The notes beneath the pieces are model-generated. The model made no database searches, had not been told where the DNA came from, and was given only the letters and a program-made list of their open reading frames with translations. Shown piece by piece: positions 35,942-44,134 of a stretch of 64,000 bases of DNA (positions are counted from its first letter, which is position 1; every line of letters starts with the position of its first letter). Source of the DNA: Bryobacter sp964387685 (GTDB lineage: Bacteria > Acidobacteriota > Terriglobia > Bryobacterales > Bryobacteraceae). The position numbers and the translations under genes are program-made. The stretch is from positions 45,450 to 109,449 of the forward strand of contig CAYLXK010000019.1 in assembly GCA_964387685.1 (NCBI GenBank), read 5' to 3'.

Positions 35942-37162
35942 CTAAAGACTGGCGGCGATCTTGGCCCCCTCCTCCAACTGCGAATCACGTCCCTCCCGCG
36001 CGGCTTCAGGAGAGAATGCCACCTCGATATCAGGCTCGATCCCGGTCCCTTCGAAGCACTTTCCTTCCCATGTGATGTAGTTGCTCACCGGGATGGTGAG
36101 GCGGTAGTCCTGCTGGATTGGGAAGGAGCTCCACCCGTAGAGCCGCCCGGCAGTGCGGGTGCCCAGGATCCGTGCCACTCCGTGGTCCTTCGCGAAACCT
36201 GCAACGATCTCGGCGCCGCTTACGGTGTGCTCGTTCGCCAGCAGTACGACACGGCCCTGGAACTTTGGCGGCTTCAAGCCCTCGGTAACGACGACGATGG
36301 ACTTGTCCGCAAATTTGAATCGAAGGGCGAGCCCGATGAGGGCGAGCTTGCTAGTCGGAATGCGACAGAACTGTGCCAGCTCCTCCCGGCGATATCCACG
36401 TTCTGCACGCGGCCGGGTCAGACTGTAGCCGACGGGCTTTTTGTCCGGCGTCAAGTAGCTCATCAGGCGCAAATTCGCGGAACCACCCCCGGGATTTCCG
36501 CGCAGATCCATCACGAGTGAGCGGCATTCAGAGAGTGTTTGAACGGCGGCGTCGATGTCTCGGGCCATGTCTACCCCGACCAATCCTGGGAAGCGAGTGA
36601 TCTTCAAATAGCCGACGCCGTTTTCGAGCAAGTCCGTGCGAACGGAATTGCGGCGCACCTCGTCTGGCGGGAGCGCTTGCGGCACGATGCGTTCCTCGCT
36701 ACCGTTGCGGCGCCGAATTAGAATCGACGCTGGCGCGCCCGCAGGAAATCGCACTGGCTCGGGTGGCACTACGGGAGTATCGTTGACAGCGAGGAGAGTG
36801 TCACCCGCCTTGATCTGTGCGGCAAATGCTGGCCCGTCCTCCTGGACATCTTGAAACACCCATGTGTCCTCATGTGGGTAAAGCGTGGCTCGAAGCACAT
36901 GGTGCACGGGAACCTTGGCACGATTGCGATGAAAGAATCCAACCGGCTGGACTGCGAGTTGTTCGAGCAAGTTTTGGACACGTGATTCGAAATCAACCGA
37001 GTTGGTGGCTTGCAAGATGCCTTCTCTGGCCAGGTGGACAAGAGTTTGCCAATTGCGGCCATTGAACTTCGGGTCGAAAAACCTTGCCTGGACCGTGGTA
37101 GCAATCGCTTCGAGCAGTTGTTCTCGAATCGCTCGTGAGAATTCGGAAGCGTCAGTCGTCAT
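35942..37162 (-). CDS. S41 peptidase-like protein with PDZ domain
   Basis: A 406-residue relative of C-terminal processing peptidases. It has a helical N-terminus, a PDZ-like domain (AFAAQIKAGDTLLAVNDTP), LVMDLRGNPGGG and the Ser motif EHTVSGAEI (Ser315). Where CtpA-type enzymes have a catalytic Lys in GKG, it has GTRTAGRLYG with Arg340, so it may use another mechanism (as in tricorn-like S41 members) or be inactive. No signal peptide is seen, unlike the CHAT protein. Its ATG overlaps the stop of the anti-sigma gene (ATGA), and the CHAT gene follows after 39 bases. Confidence 0.85.
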   Translation of the reverse strand: MTTDASEFSRAIREQLLEAIATTVQARFFDPKFNGRNWQTLVHLAREGILQATNSVDFESRVQNLLEQLAVQPVGFFHRNRAKVPVHHVLRATLYPHEDTWVFQDVQEDGPAFAAQIKAGDTLLAVNDTPVVPPEPVRFPAGAPASILIRRRNGSEERIVPQALPPDEVRRNSVRTDLLENGVGYLKITRFPGLVGVDMARDIDAAVQTLSECRSLVMDLRGNPGGGSANLRLMSYLTPDKKPVGYSLTRPRAERGYRREELAQFCRIPTSKLALIGLALRFKFADKSIVVVTEGLKPPKFQGRVVLLANEHTVSGAEIVAGFAKDHGVARILGTRTAGRLYGWSSFPIQQDYRLTIPVSNYITWEGKCFEGTGIEPDIEVAFSPEAAREGRDSQLEEGAKIAASL

Positions 37163-37893
37163 GGGGCCTCCTTGGGGACCAAAGCAATCGGATACTCTCT
37201 CCAGGAAGATCCAACCCGTCGAATCGCGAGGCTGTAGTTGCCTGGAGCCACAGAGGACAAATCAAGTTTCACGCCGAGCACTTCAACATAGTTCTGAAGC
37301 GTCGCATTCCCGCTTGATGACACCACGGATTCTCCGGACTTGCGCAGCAGTGCCACATCGTAACGTCCGTCCTCGCTCCCGACGGGCAGGTGGACGGAAA
37401 GGGTGACTCTGGCGCATGGCAAGGAGCCCACTTGCGGTCGATCTCCCGCTACCGGAGAATCGCTCCGCGCCACGCCCAACTTCGTGAGGTCGAGGACGGC
37501 GGCCACCGCAGGTCGTGGCCGCTCGGCGGTGATTGGCGCAGAAGGAGTGGGTTCAACCGCCTGTCGACGCAAAGGCTGGAACATTGCAACCGCAATCAAC
37601 ACGCCAGCGGCCATGGCTACAGCGCTGTAGAGGATTCGGACGCGCCGCTTATACTGGGCCCGAAACTCCGAGTAGCTCTTGAAGCACCGCGGACAAACCC
37701 CGATGTGGTCCACGAGGGAATCAGCGTCCGCCAAGCGAACTCGGCGTCTTGCCAGATTTCTCAGATCTGCGCAGGACGGGCATTGGGTTGTTTCGGACTG
37801 CGGGAGGCTCGCTTCAAGCAGCGCGGCGACGCTTCGCAGCAATTGTCGCTCCTCACGGGGAGTAAAACTTTGTTCTGGATCCATCATCTTCAT
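37159..37893 (-). CDS. Membrane anti-sigma factor with ZAS zinc motif
   Basis: A 244-residue protein with CPSC at residues 38-41 and HIGVCPRC at 63-70, which is the H-x3-C-x2-C pattern of zinc-binding anti-sigma (ZAS) factors. One membrane segment follows (about 87-105), then a Pro-rich linker and a beta-rich outer domain (RVTLSVHLPVG, YDVALLRKSGESV, NYSLAIRRVG). It directly follows the sigma gene with an ATGA overlap, the classic layout of a sigma/anti-sigma pair. It should hold the sigma factor at the membrane until its outer part is sensed or cut. Confidence 0.82.
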   Translation of the reverse strand: MKMMDPEQSFTPREERQLLRSVAALLEASLPQSETTQCPSCADLRNLARRRVRLADADSLVDHIGVCPRCFKSYSEFRAQYKRRVRILYSAVAMAAGVLIAVAMFQPLRRQAVEPTPSAPITAERPRPAVAAVLDLTKLGVARSDSPVAGDRPQVGSLPCARVTLSVHLPVGSEDGRYDVALLRKSGESVVSSSGNATLQNYVEVLGVKLDLSSVAPGNYSLAIRRVGSSWREYPIALVPKEAP

Positions 37894-38510
37894 GGTGCGG
37901 ATGCCTCCTTGCGGGCCCGCTTCTTTTGGGCGGCGGATAGCTCATCCCGTGCCTGCTCAACTCCGTAATAGAACCGTGATTTCGCCTGCTTCTCTGTGAC
38001 CCCGAGTTGCCCGGCAATTTCTTTCCACGAGAAATCCAGGAGTCGGTAGTTGAGAATGCGGCGAATCGGCTCAGCGGTGAACGGGAGCAGGGCTTGCAGA
38101 ATCATCCGGTTCTCGAAGAGCTTGAACCAGTCAGCGGCGATCGGCTGGTGGTTGAGTTCGAGGTCGTTGGGGCTGCCTTCGTAGCGGATCCGGCCATTAC
38201 GCTCAGCCAATGCCCGGACACGATTTACATATGCAGTCTTGTAGTAAGCGGCCAAGTTCGTCTGAACTGCTGGTTCGGCACGGAGGCGCTTGGAAACTTC
38301 GATTGCCACGAACTCGACGATCTCAAGAGCGCCGGCACCATCATGCAATTCATTTCTGGCAAATCGAAATGCCCATTGCCAGTTCTCGCTTGCAACCTTC
38401 ACGACCCTTGCATCCAGCAGTTGCTTGCCCTCTTCATCGTCGCGAAGCCAGAAGGGTGGAATCACTTCCAAGTCGAAGCTATCAGGGCGATTATCGTGGT
38501 TTGCTGCCAT
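37890..38510 (-). CDS. ECF-like sigma-70 family sigma factor
   Basis: A 206-residue protein with a region-2-like helical part (about residues 40-120, including LAAYYKTAYVNRVRALAER) and a region-4 helix-turn-helix (RRILNYRLLDFSWKEIAGQLGVTEKQAKSRFYYGV). Region 2 is divergent, so the sigma assignment rests mainly on region 4, the length and the ZAS-type partner next to it. It is the first gene of the sigma - anti-sigma - S41 - CHAT operon. It probably directs its own operon and unknown targets. Confidence 0.78.
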   Translation of the reverse strand: MAANHDNRPDSFDLEVIPPFWLRDDEEGKQLLDARVVKVASENWQWAFRFARNELHDGAGALEIVEFVAIEVSKRLRAEPAVQTNLAAYYKTAYVNRVRALAERNGRIRYEGSPNDLELNHQPIAADWFKLFENRMILQALLPFTAEPIRRILNYRLLDFSWKEIAGQLGVTEKQAKSRFYYGVEQARDELSAAQKKRARKEASAP

Positions 38511-38852
38511 GAGAACCCCTGCCGACCTTTGGCCGACGTACTAGAGGAATACCGACTGAGTCTGCCCCTCTACTTAATAGAAGATCCGGACAGCCCAAAA
38601 AGTCCCAAATCTTTTTCCAGTTACTGTCTAGTCATCCGCGGACTGAATTGTCACTCTAACACCGGCCATCCAACACCGGTTGCGCACGAGAATCGGACCT
38701 TTCGCCTGAGTCAGGACTTCTAGTGTTGTGGGCAGCTTATTGGCAAAGTTGGCCCGCGTTGAGCACCACACGGCTGAGGTTGCACTGACTGAGAGGCAGT
38801 CGCAGCGTAAGAACGGCAACTGAACAATGTAAAGACTGAACAGGTGGTAGTC
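38511..38852. other. Intergenic region between the sigma operon and an HTH gene
   Basis: This 342-base stretch separates divergent genes and should hold the sigma-operon promoter on the minus strand. It contains the inverted repeat AAAAAG-TCCCAAAT-CTTTTT (38597-38616), about 90 bases from the sigma start. No coding frame with gene-like content was found. Promoter elements cannot be named with confidence. Confidence 0.5.
38597..38616. promoter_or_regulatory. Short inverted repeat upstream of the sigma gene
   Basis: AAAAAG and CTTTTT flank an eight-base spacer. The site lies about 87 bases before the sigma start codon and could be an operator or part of the promoter. A/T-rich repeats of this size also arise by chance. 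Confidence 0.25.
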
Positions 38853-39602
38853 ATGTCGAAGGGACCTCCCCCCCAGCGCCTTTCTTCCCCCGGGCACTCT
38901 GGTTTCCCGACACTCGATGTCCGCGCGCGTCTTCAGGCGCACCCGGACCGAACAGTGACGCTGCGCCAAGTACCCGGAAACGGAGTTTATTTGTCCACAG
39001 CCGGTGATCCGGCTGGCCAAGATCTGCTGAAGGGCAATTGGACCACCGAAGACGATGATATGTTGCGCTCACAGTACCCGCTGGGAAAGAAGGCTGCCAT
39101 TGCCGCGATCTCGGCAATTCAAGCGCGGCATCCAGGATTAACCCGGCGCGAGATTACAAAAAGAGCGCGGGCACTCGGGCTTCGATGCACAGACGAAGTG
39201 CGGCGGCGCGATTGGGATCGCGGCACCGACTTGGTGTTATTGTCGCTGGTTCATCAGCCCAAGGAGATCATCGCCAGACGCCTCGGGCGATCCGTGGAAT
39301 CCATCGTGGCGCGGTTGCGCCGGCTGGGAAAGTCGGCTGACTTCTTTGGTGGCTTCAAGGCCAAGGACTTGGCTGGCGTACTTGAGGTATCGGAGGCCGA
39401 TGTCCGTCGCTGGCAGCGGAATGGGTGGTTGCGACGGCGGCGCGGGCGCATCACAGAGGCGTCCTTTTCCGCCTTCTGCAAGGAGCATTCTGAGGAGATT
39501 CCCTTCAGTGTGTTGGCGCCGGAAACGCAGTACTGGCTGGTATCGGCGCATGGCCACCCAAAGAGCTCGCCACAAGCGATGGCGGCCGGCGCTAAGGACT
39601 AA
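38853..39602 (+). CDS. DNA-binding HTH protein, paralogue A
   Basis: A 249-residue basic protein. The middle has SANT/Myb-like helices (GNWTTEDDDMLRSQYPLG; PKEIIARRLGRSVESIVARL) and the C-terminal part a winged-helix segment (FKAKDLAGVLEVSEADVRRW, NGWLRRRRGRITEASFSAF). The C-terminal half matches another gene in this island (40756-41313) in order and spacing. It probably binds DNA as a regulator. The ATG at 38853 follows AGGTGG. It overlaps the convergent next gene by 11 bases. Confidence 0.75.
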   Translation: MSKGPPPQRLSSPGHSGFPTLDVRARLQAHPDRTVTLRQVPGNGVYLSTAGDPAGQDLLKGNWTTEDDDMLRSQYPLGKKAAIAAISAIQARHPGLTRREITKRARALGLRCTDEVRRRDWDRGTDLVLLSLVHQPKEIIARRLGRSVESIVARLRRLGKSADFFGGFKAKDLAGVLEVSEADVRRWQRNGWLRRRRGRITEASFSAFCKEHSEEIPFSVLAPETQYWLVSAHGHPKSSPQAMAAGAKD

Positions 39603-40554
39603 CGACGAACTCGTCAGCATGCTGCAGCCAGACCTGAAAGGGCGGAATCTGGATATGGTCCAGGCAGGCGTCGAAGTACGCCTTGATGCGGATGGTGCGG
39701 AGATGGTTCATCGCGGCAGCTTTCACGCGCTGCGAATCTTTGTGCCCGGCCAGAATGTTCTCCACGATTGCAGTGCGGAATCTTGCCAAGGCATCCGCGT
39801 CGTTGGTCGGTGGAATGGGGTGGTTCGTGAGGAAGCTCGGGCAGTGCGTTTCGATTTCACCTCTCAGGGAGCTTTCTTGCACACCCCCAGCTAAAAGCAG
39901 GACAACCCAATAGGAGAAAGCGATTGCCTCGATGGCTTCGTCTAGAGTGGCCAGAGGAACCTCACTGCCGATTGCCTGCGCCACAGCCCACCAATCCGCG
40001 AAATCGGGATAACGGGTTGGCCGCTGCCCAGACCACTCACCCACAGATCGATCCATGTGCAGCCAGGTTTGCTCCGAACGAGGGTCCAGGCCGGAGTAGT
40101 AATGGGCCGCTTCGATCCATCCGCCGGCTTTAGATTCTGTGAAAACGAATCGCTCGGACCACGCAAGAAGGTCTGTCCACAGCGAACCCAGATCGTGATT
40201 GCCCTTTTTGCGCATCCCGAACCCAGGGCAGCGCTCTTCGATGGAGCCGAGCACTGCGTCAGGAATTGAGCCCTCGATCTCGAGGATTGCTCGCGTCCAA
40301 AGTGAAAACGCCCGGAATTCCAGCACGCGATCAATCTCTGCGGCCAATCGCCTCCAAGAGACTCTCAGCGACTGCTGAAGCATTCGATCGAAAAGTTCGG
40401 TCTGGGAATCACTGCCTCGGTTGGACCGCGATGATTCGTTCTTGCCCACTCCCATCGAGTATGCATGGCTTTGGGAAAAAGCGGCAATCCCTCGGAGAAA
40501 ATCGATTCCGATGCTACTCACGGACACAACCACGGATCGACATTTTTTGACCAT
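39592..40554 (-). CDS. Uncharacterised protein
   Basis: A 320-residue, mostly helical, soluble protein rich in Trp (SLWTDLLAWSERF, YPDFADWWAVAQAIG, FSYWVVLLLAGG). It has no signal peptide and I do not recognise a domain. Alternative start at 40455 (MGVGKNESS) is possible; neither has a clear ribosome-binding site. It lies between the two paralogous HTH genes, facing the first one. Confidence 0.6.
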   Translation of the reverse strand: MVKKCRSVVVSVSSIGIDFLRGIAAFSQSHAYSMGVGKNESSRSNRGSDSQTELFDRMLQQSLRVSWRRLAAEIDRVLEFRAFSLWTRAILEIEGSIPDAVLGSIEERCPGFGMRKKGNHDLGSLWTDLLAWSERFVFTESKAGGWIEAAHYYSGLDPRSEQTWLHMDRSVGEWSGQRPTRYPDFADWWAVAQAIGSEVPLATLDEAIEAIAFSYWVVLLLAGGVQESSLRGEIETHCPSFLTNHPIPPTNDADALARFRTAIVENILAGHKDSQRVKAAAMNHLRTIRIKAYFDACLDHIQIPPFQVWLQHADEFVVSP

Positions 40555-40755
40555 TGCCGCGAAGGCTGTTCCCGGCGTCAGCGGGCAAAGGCGTTAGGCA
40601 TTCAACTCCCGTCATTGCAGAGGTTTAGCGCCGCCACCGTATCCCTGAGCGGCGCGATGACGAACTGCCGAGCCGTCACGTTTGCCAATTGTTGAAAAAG
40701 CGAAGCGTCCCTAGGATGCCAATCAAGACCCCCATTGAGGAGCCGGTTGAGAGGC

Positions 40756-41313
40756 ATGCGAAATTGGACGACATCAGAATCCCGATTGGTTGTTGCATGG
40801 GCCAAGGAACCTGAAGACGTGCGACGACCCATTGAAGCGTTGGCGAATGAACTGGAGCGGACTCCGGAGGCAATCAAGGAGTTCCTTCGGCGTAGACTCC
40901 CGCGCGACCAGTGGCCGTGGCAGAGGAAGCCACGATGGAACCGGCACGAGCGCGATGCGATTGAGCGCGGGCAGAACCCCAATGGCCGCACCCAGGCAGC
41001 GTTTCGAAAGCACAAGCAACGTGTCGAGAAGCGAGTGGATGAACTGGAGCATCAGCCGCTAACAGTGAAGCAAGTTGCGCACGATATCGGCCGCTCCCGC
41101 ACGACAGTGCAGCGATTGCTGAAGAGTGGCTACCTTCGTCGGTTCAAGGGAGGAATCGCCGAGTCCTCGTTTGAGGCCTTTCTCCGGGAGCATCCCCACT
41201 TTGTACCCTATACAAAGTTGCCGCCGGCCCATAGGGAATGGCTGGTGCTGAATGGGTTCCCAGACCCATCGGCTTCGGTGAAGGTGCCCAGTGTACGGGG
41301 ATTGTTGGAGTGA
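40756..41313 (+). CDS. DNA-binding HTH protein, paralogue B
   Basis: A 185-residue basic protein beginning with a SANT/Myb-like segment (NWTTSESRLVVAWAKEP; EALANELERTPEAIKEFL) and ending with a winged-helix segment (LTVKQVAHDIGRSRTTVQRL, SGYLRRFKGGIAESSFEAFL). The layout matches paralogue A (38853-39602), including the C-terminal AExxxWLV ending (AHREWLVLNG here). The start at 40756 is uncertain; TTG codons at 40747 and 40735 are in frame. A 16-base palindrome lies 27 bases after its stop. Confidence 0.75.
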   Translation: MRNWTTSESRLVVAWAKEPEDVRRPIEALANELERTPEAIKEFLRRRLPRDQWPWQRKPRWNRHERDAIERGQNPNGRTQAAFRKHKQRVEKRVDELEHQPLTVKQVAHDIGRSRTTVQRLLKSGYLRRFKGGIAESSFEAFLREHPHFVPYTKLPPAHREWLVLNGFPDPSASVKVPSVRGLLE

Positions 41314-41339
41314 ACATTCATGCTTCTCCGTCAATCGAC

Positions 41340-41355
41340 GGATCGTCGACGATCC
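41340..41355. repeat. 16-base perfect palindrome
   Basis: GGATCGTCGACGATCC reads the same on both strands. It lies between the HTH paralogue B stop and the hydrolase gene, so it could be an operator for the HTH protein. One such palindrome is expected by chance in a window of this length. Confidence 0.3.
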
Positions 41356-41441
41356 TGGACAGGATTGGTAAACACTATGCCGTTATCAATAGCTATGATC
41401 TAGAAAGACCAGGTTAGCGGCAAGATTTCGACGGAGTTCTC

Positions 41442-42353
41442 TTGAAAACCCCATTCAGGCACATTCACTTGACGTTTGCCCTCGTGGCATCGGCCCTCTC
41501 TGAAGGAACGCTATCCTGTCAATCGTCCACCGATATTTCAACGTCACCAATGAGCAGGTTCGTGGAAGTCGACCAGAACGTGCGCCTGGAAGTGTTGGAC
41601 TGGGGTGGCAGCGGGCGCGCTATCGTCTTCCTTGCTGGATTGGGAGACACTGCACATATCTACGACAAACTTGCTACAAGGCTTGCTAAGAGTTACCGCG
41701 TGCTCGGCATTACACGGCGTGGCTTCGGGGCCTCCAGCAAACCTCAGCAGGGCTACTCTGCGGACAGGTTAGCTGATGATGTTCTGCGTGTCTTGGATGC
41801 TCTGAAGCTGGAACGCCCCATTCTTGCAGGACACTCAATTGCTGGTGAGGAACTGTCTTCGATTGGCGCGCGGAGGTCTGATCGGGTTGGAGCCCTGATC
41901 TACATGGATGCTGCTTGGGATCGCACATCAAATCCTTCTAATCGGACGAAAGCAACCGCAACGGGCGATGATAGCGACAAAGTCGGCATCCCTGAGATGC
42001 CGAAGCCGGATCCCAAACGCTTCGATCCTACAGAATCTGTCCGGGCTGGAGTTCAGAAGCCGGACTACGCACGCATTGCCGTGCCAGCGTTAGCTCTCTA
42101 CGCTGCGCCAAGAACATGGAAGGAGATGATGCCGGATGATCCCGATTTCGAGGATGAAGGCAAACGTCAAGCGGCGGAAAACGTAGTTAAGCAAATGGCA
42201 ATCAAGCGGGAGCGAATGGCAAGGGAATTCCGTGCTGGCGTCACCCAATCCTCAGTGATTGAGATTCAGGGGGCGGGTCACTACATATTTGAAACACACG
42301 AAGAAGAAACCGCGCGAGAGATCCTCGCGTTCCTTCAGCGCTTCAAACTTTGA
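41442..42353 (+). CDS. Alpha/beta hydrolase, probable lipoprotein
   Basis: A 303-residue hydrolase with VFLAGLGDTAHIYDKLA, the nucleophile elbow AGHSIAGEEL (Ser) and a C-terminal GAGHYIFETHEEETA that supplies the His. The N-terminus has a hydrophobic stretch ending in LSC, which could be a lipobox. The start is a TTG at 41442. Relatives act on esters or epoxides; the substrate is not known. It stands alone in the island. Confidence 0.82.
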   Translation: MKTPFRHIHLTFALVASALSEGTLSCQSSTDISTSPMSRFVEVDQNVRLEVLDWGGSGRAIVFLAGLGDTAHIYDKLATRLAKSYRVLGITRRGFGASSKPQQGYSADRLADDVLRVLDALKLERPILAGHSIAGEELSSIGARRSDRVGALIYMDAAWDRTSNPSNRTKATATGDDSDKVGIPEMPKPDPKRFDPTESVRAGVQKPDYARIAVPALALYAAPRTWKEMMPDDPDFEDEGKRQAAENVVKQMAIKRERMAREFRAGVTQSSVIEIQGAGHYIFETHEEETAREILAFLQRFKL

Positions 42354-42577
42354 GCCTAGGCTTCGATCAGTCCAGATTTTTCGTGTGGCGTTGAGCTACT
42401 CCGCCTAGATCACGCGAGTCTGAAGTTCGCCCGTCTTGCCGCCGCTGGAATGATGGCCGACCAGTTAGAAGATAGCGACCATTCTTTACAATCTGTCGGT
42501 AAGCTTGGATCATTCCGCCAACCGGACCTAAACGCTTGTTATAGGTGCACTTGGATGCCCCCCGTAGTGGGTGCCCT

Positions 42578-42949
42578 TCATTTGAAATCGATCCGAATAG
42601 GGGACGGCTTCTTCCAGAAGTGTTGAAGCGCTTCGCTGGCCAATTGTTGCAATGGTACGCAGACGACGACAGAAACGGCTAGAGTCGCAATGACTGAAAG
42701 GAGCCAGATCGCAATATCGATCTTCGTCGAGTCGTGCTCGGTTCCGTTCGGAATGTACTCCGAACCGTATTCTTGCGCGGGGTTCATATCGACGAGGACA
42801 AACGCTCCACCAATGAAAACGATGCTGGCCGCGAATGGAGAAACCAGAGCAGCGAAGGAGTAAGGGCGCAATCTGGGCACTGCAACGCACAGAAGGAACA
42901 AACAACCCGCAACGAGCGCGCCCAAGATCGGTATCCCAATGCCTTCCAT
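42578..42949 (-). CDS. Small membrane protein
   Basis: A 123-residue protein with three hydrophobic segments (ALVAGCLFLLCVAV, AASIVFIGGAFVLV and LLSVIATLAVSVVVCV) and a short polar loop with acidic residues. The ATG at 42949 was chosen because AGGGAG precedes it directly and the first segment begins there; the frame is open for another 55 residues of poor quality. No family is recognised. It converges with the hydrolase gene across a 224-base gap. Confidence 0.6.
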   Translation of the reverse strand: MEGIGIPILGALVAGCLFLLCVAVPRLRPYSFAALVSPFAASIVFIGGAFVLVDMNPAQEYGSEYIPNGTEHDSTKIDIAIWLLSVIATLAVSVVVCVPLQQLASEALQHFWKKPSPIRIDFK

Positions 42950-43159
42950 GCTCCCTACATCATGATTCGCAAGTATCGTCCGAAGGTGTGTTTCAAAAAG
43001 CAAGTTTTTGATCGAAGCACCACTGAAAAAAGTAGCGACCTGTCCTCGCCTGACGCAACTCCACCCGATCTGTCGCAATATGCAGAGCGATCTGCGTGGT
43101 AGTGCCCGCATCACGCGCGATTCGGAAACTGAGAATTGCGTCTCGTGATCGAAATTCGC

Positions 43160-44134
43160 TCAGGCAAAGATGCGCCTTGCCGCACACAAGGAAGGTTCAA
43201 CCGAAATGTCTGCTAACTTGGCATTCTCATCGAGATGCAACTGGTTGGATGTTTTCGAGTTTGCCAAGCCAGTTCCAAGAGCCAAATGTCGGACTGAACC
43301 TGCAGCAATGCCCAAGAGATCGCAACAGAAGAAGTCTGCGGCGACTGAGTCGTCTGCGAACACGAGACATCCCAGATTCACTGGGTAGCCGTGGAGGGGG
43401 CCGTTGCCTTTCATGGCAACGATGCCGTCGGCGATGACGTAATGGATCGGAATTGTGGAGGCGAGTTCGACTATTGAGTTGTCGATGCCCTGCCAGTGGA
43501 GGACGTTCTTGGGCCAGCCATAGACGGAGCCGGGGACGACGCCGAAGAGATTCTTCATGCTCAGGGTCACTCCGGCCCAGTGGTGGGTTTTGACCTTCGG
43601 CATGGAGATGAGAACGTCCGCCGCAAGTACTGTCCGGGGCAGCCAGAGTTCAGAGAGTCCGGTGAGTCGCGTTGTCGTCTTCACGCGGTGCACCTCGTCG
43701 TAGTTGAGGTCAACGAACCTGGTTCGGCCGACCTCTCGTAAGGCTGATCGGAGGCCACATTCCTCGAGGAGAAGTTCCGTGTCTCGGACGTGGCCGGGGC
43801 CTTCGCCGACTGTCACGGTTGCGGCTCCCAAGCGGTAGAGGCCGTCGACGGCCGCAGCGATGATTGTGGGATGGGTGTTGATCGGGGCGGTCGCGGAGTA
43901 CTCGACCAAATTGGGTTTTAGCAGCACGGACTTGCCTCTCACCGCCGGCGAGAGGCGTTTCAGGCCATCCCAGACAACTTGATAGGCATTGTCGTACGAA
44001 TCACAACGAAGTACCTCGACCCGCGAAGGAGGCCGAGGTTTCTTAGGGCCACGGTCGCGTAATGATTGTTGAATTGCCAGAGCAGACGTTCCTGCGAGGG
44101 CGAGGCCGGCGAGGGTTTTACGGCGGTCTGTCAT
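43160..44134 (-). CDS. DUF362 domain protein
   Basis: A 324-residue protein with an export-like N-terminus (MTDRRKTLAGLALAGTSALA) and the DUF362 sequence: VLLKPNLVEYSATAPINTHP, GAATVTVGEGPGHVRDTELLLE, LISMPKVKTHHWAGVTLSMKNLFG and ADDSVAADFFCCDLLG. The biochemical role of the family is not firmly known. The start at 44134 overlaps the stop of the upstream prenyltransferase-repeat gene (ATGA), so the two are coupled and may act together. Confidence 0.9.
   Translation of the reverse strand: MTDRRKTLAGLALAGTSALAIQQSLRDRGPKKPRPPSRVEVLRCDSYDNAYQVVWDGLKRLSPAVRGKSVLLKPNLVEYSATAPINTHPTIIAAAVDGLYRLGAATVTVGEGPGHVRDTELLLEECGLRSALREVGRTRFVDLNYDEVHRVKTTTRLTGLSELWLPRTVLAADVLISMPKVKTHHWAGVTLSMKNLFGVVPGSVYGWPKNVLHWQGIDNSIVELASTIPIHYVIADGIVAMKGNGPLHGYPVNLGCLVFADDSVAADFFCCDLLGIAAGSVRHLALGTGLANSKTSNQLHLDENAKLADISVEPSLCAARRIFA

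Noticed and set aside
33269..38510. The CHAT operon as a type III-E CRISPR (Craspase) locus
   Set aside because: No Cas7-11, Cas1/Cas2 or repeat array is visible, and the CHAT protein has a signal peptide, unlike the cytoplasmic CRISPR protease.
41340..41355. Palindrome GGATCGTCGACGATCC as a regulatory operator
   Set aside because: Kept as a weak feature only, because about one perfect 16-base palindrome is expected by chance in 64 kb and no second copy was seen.
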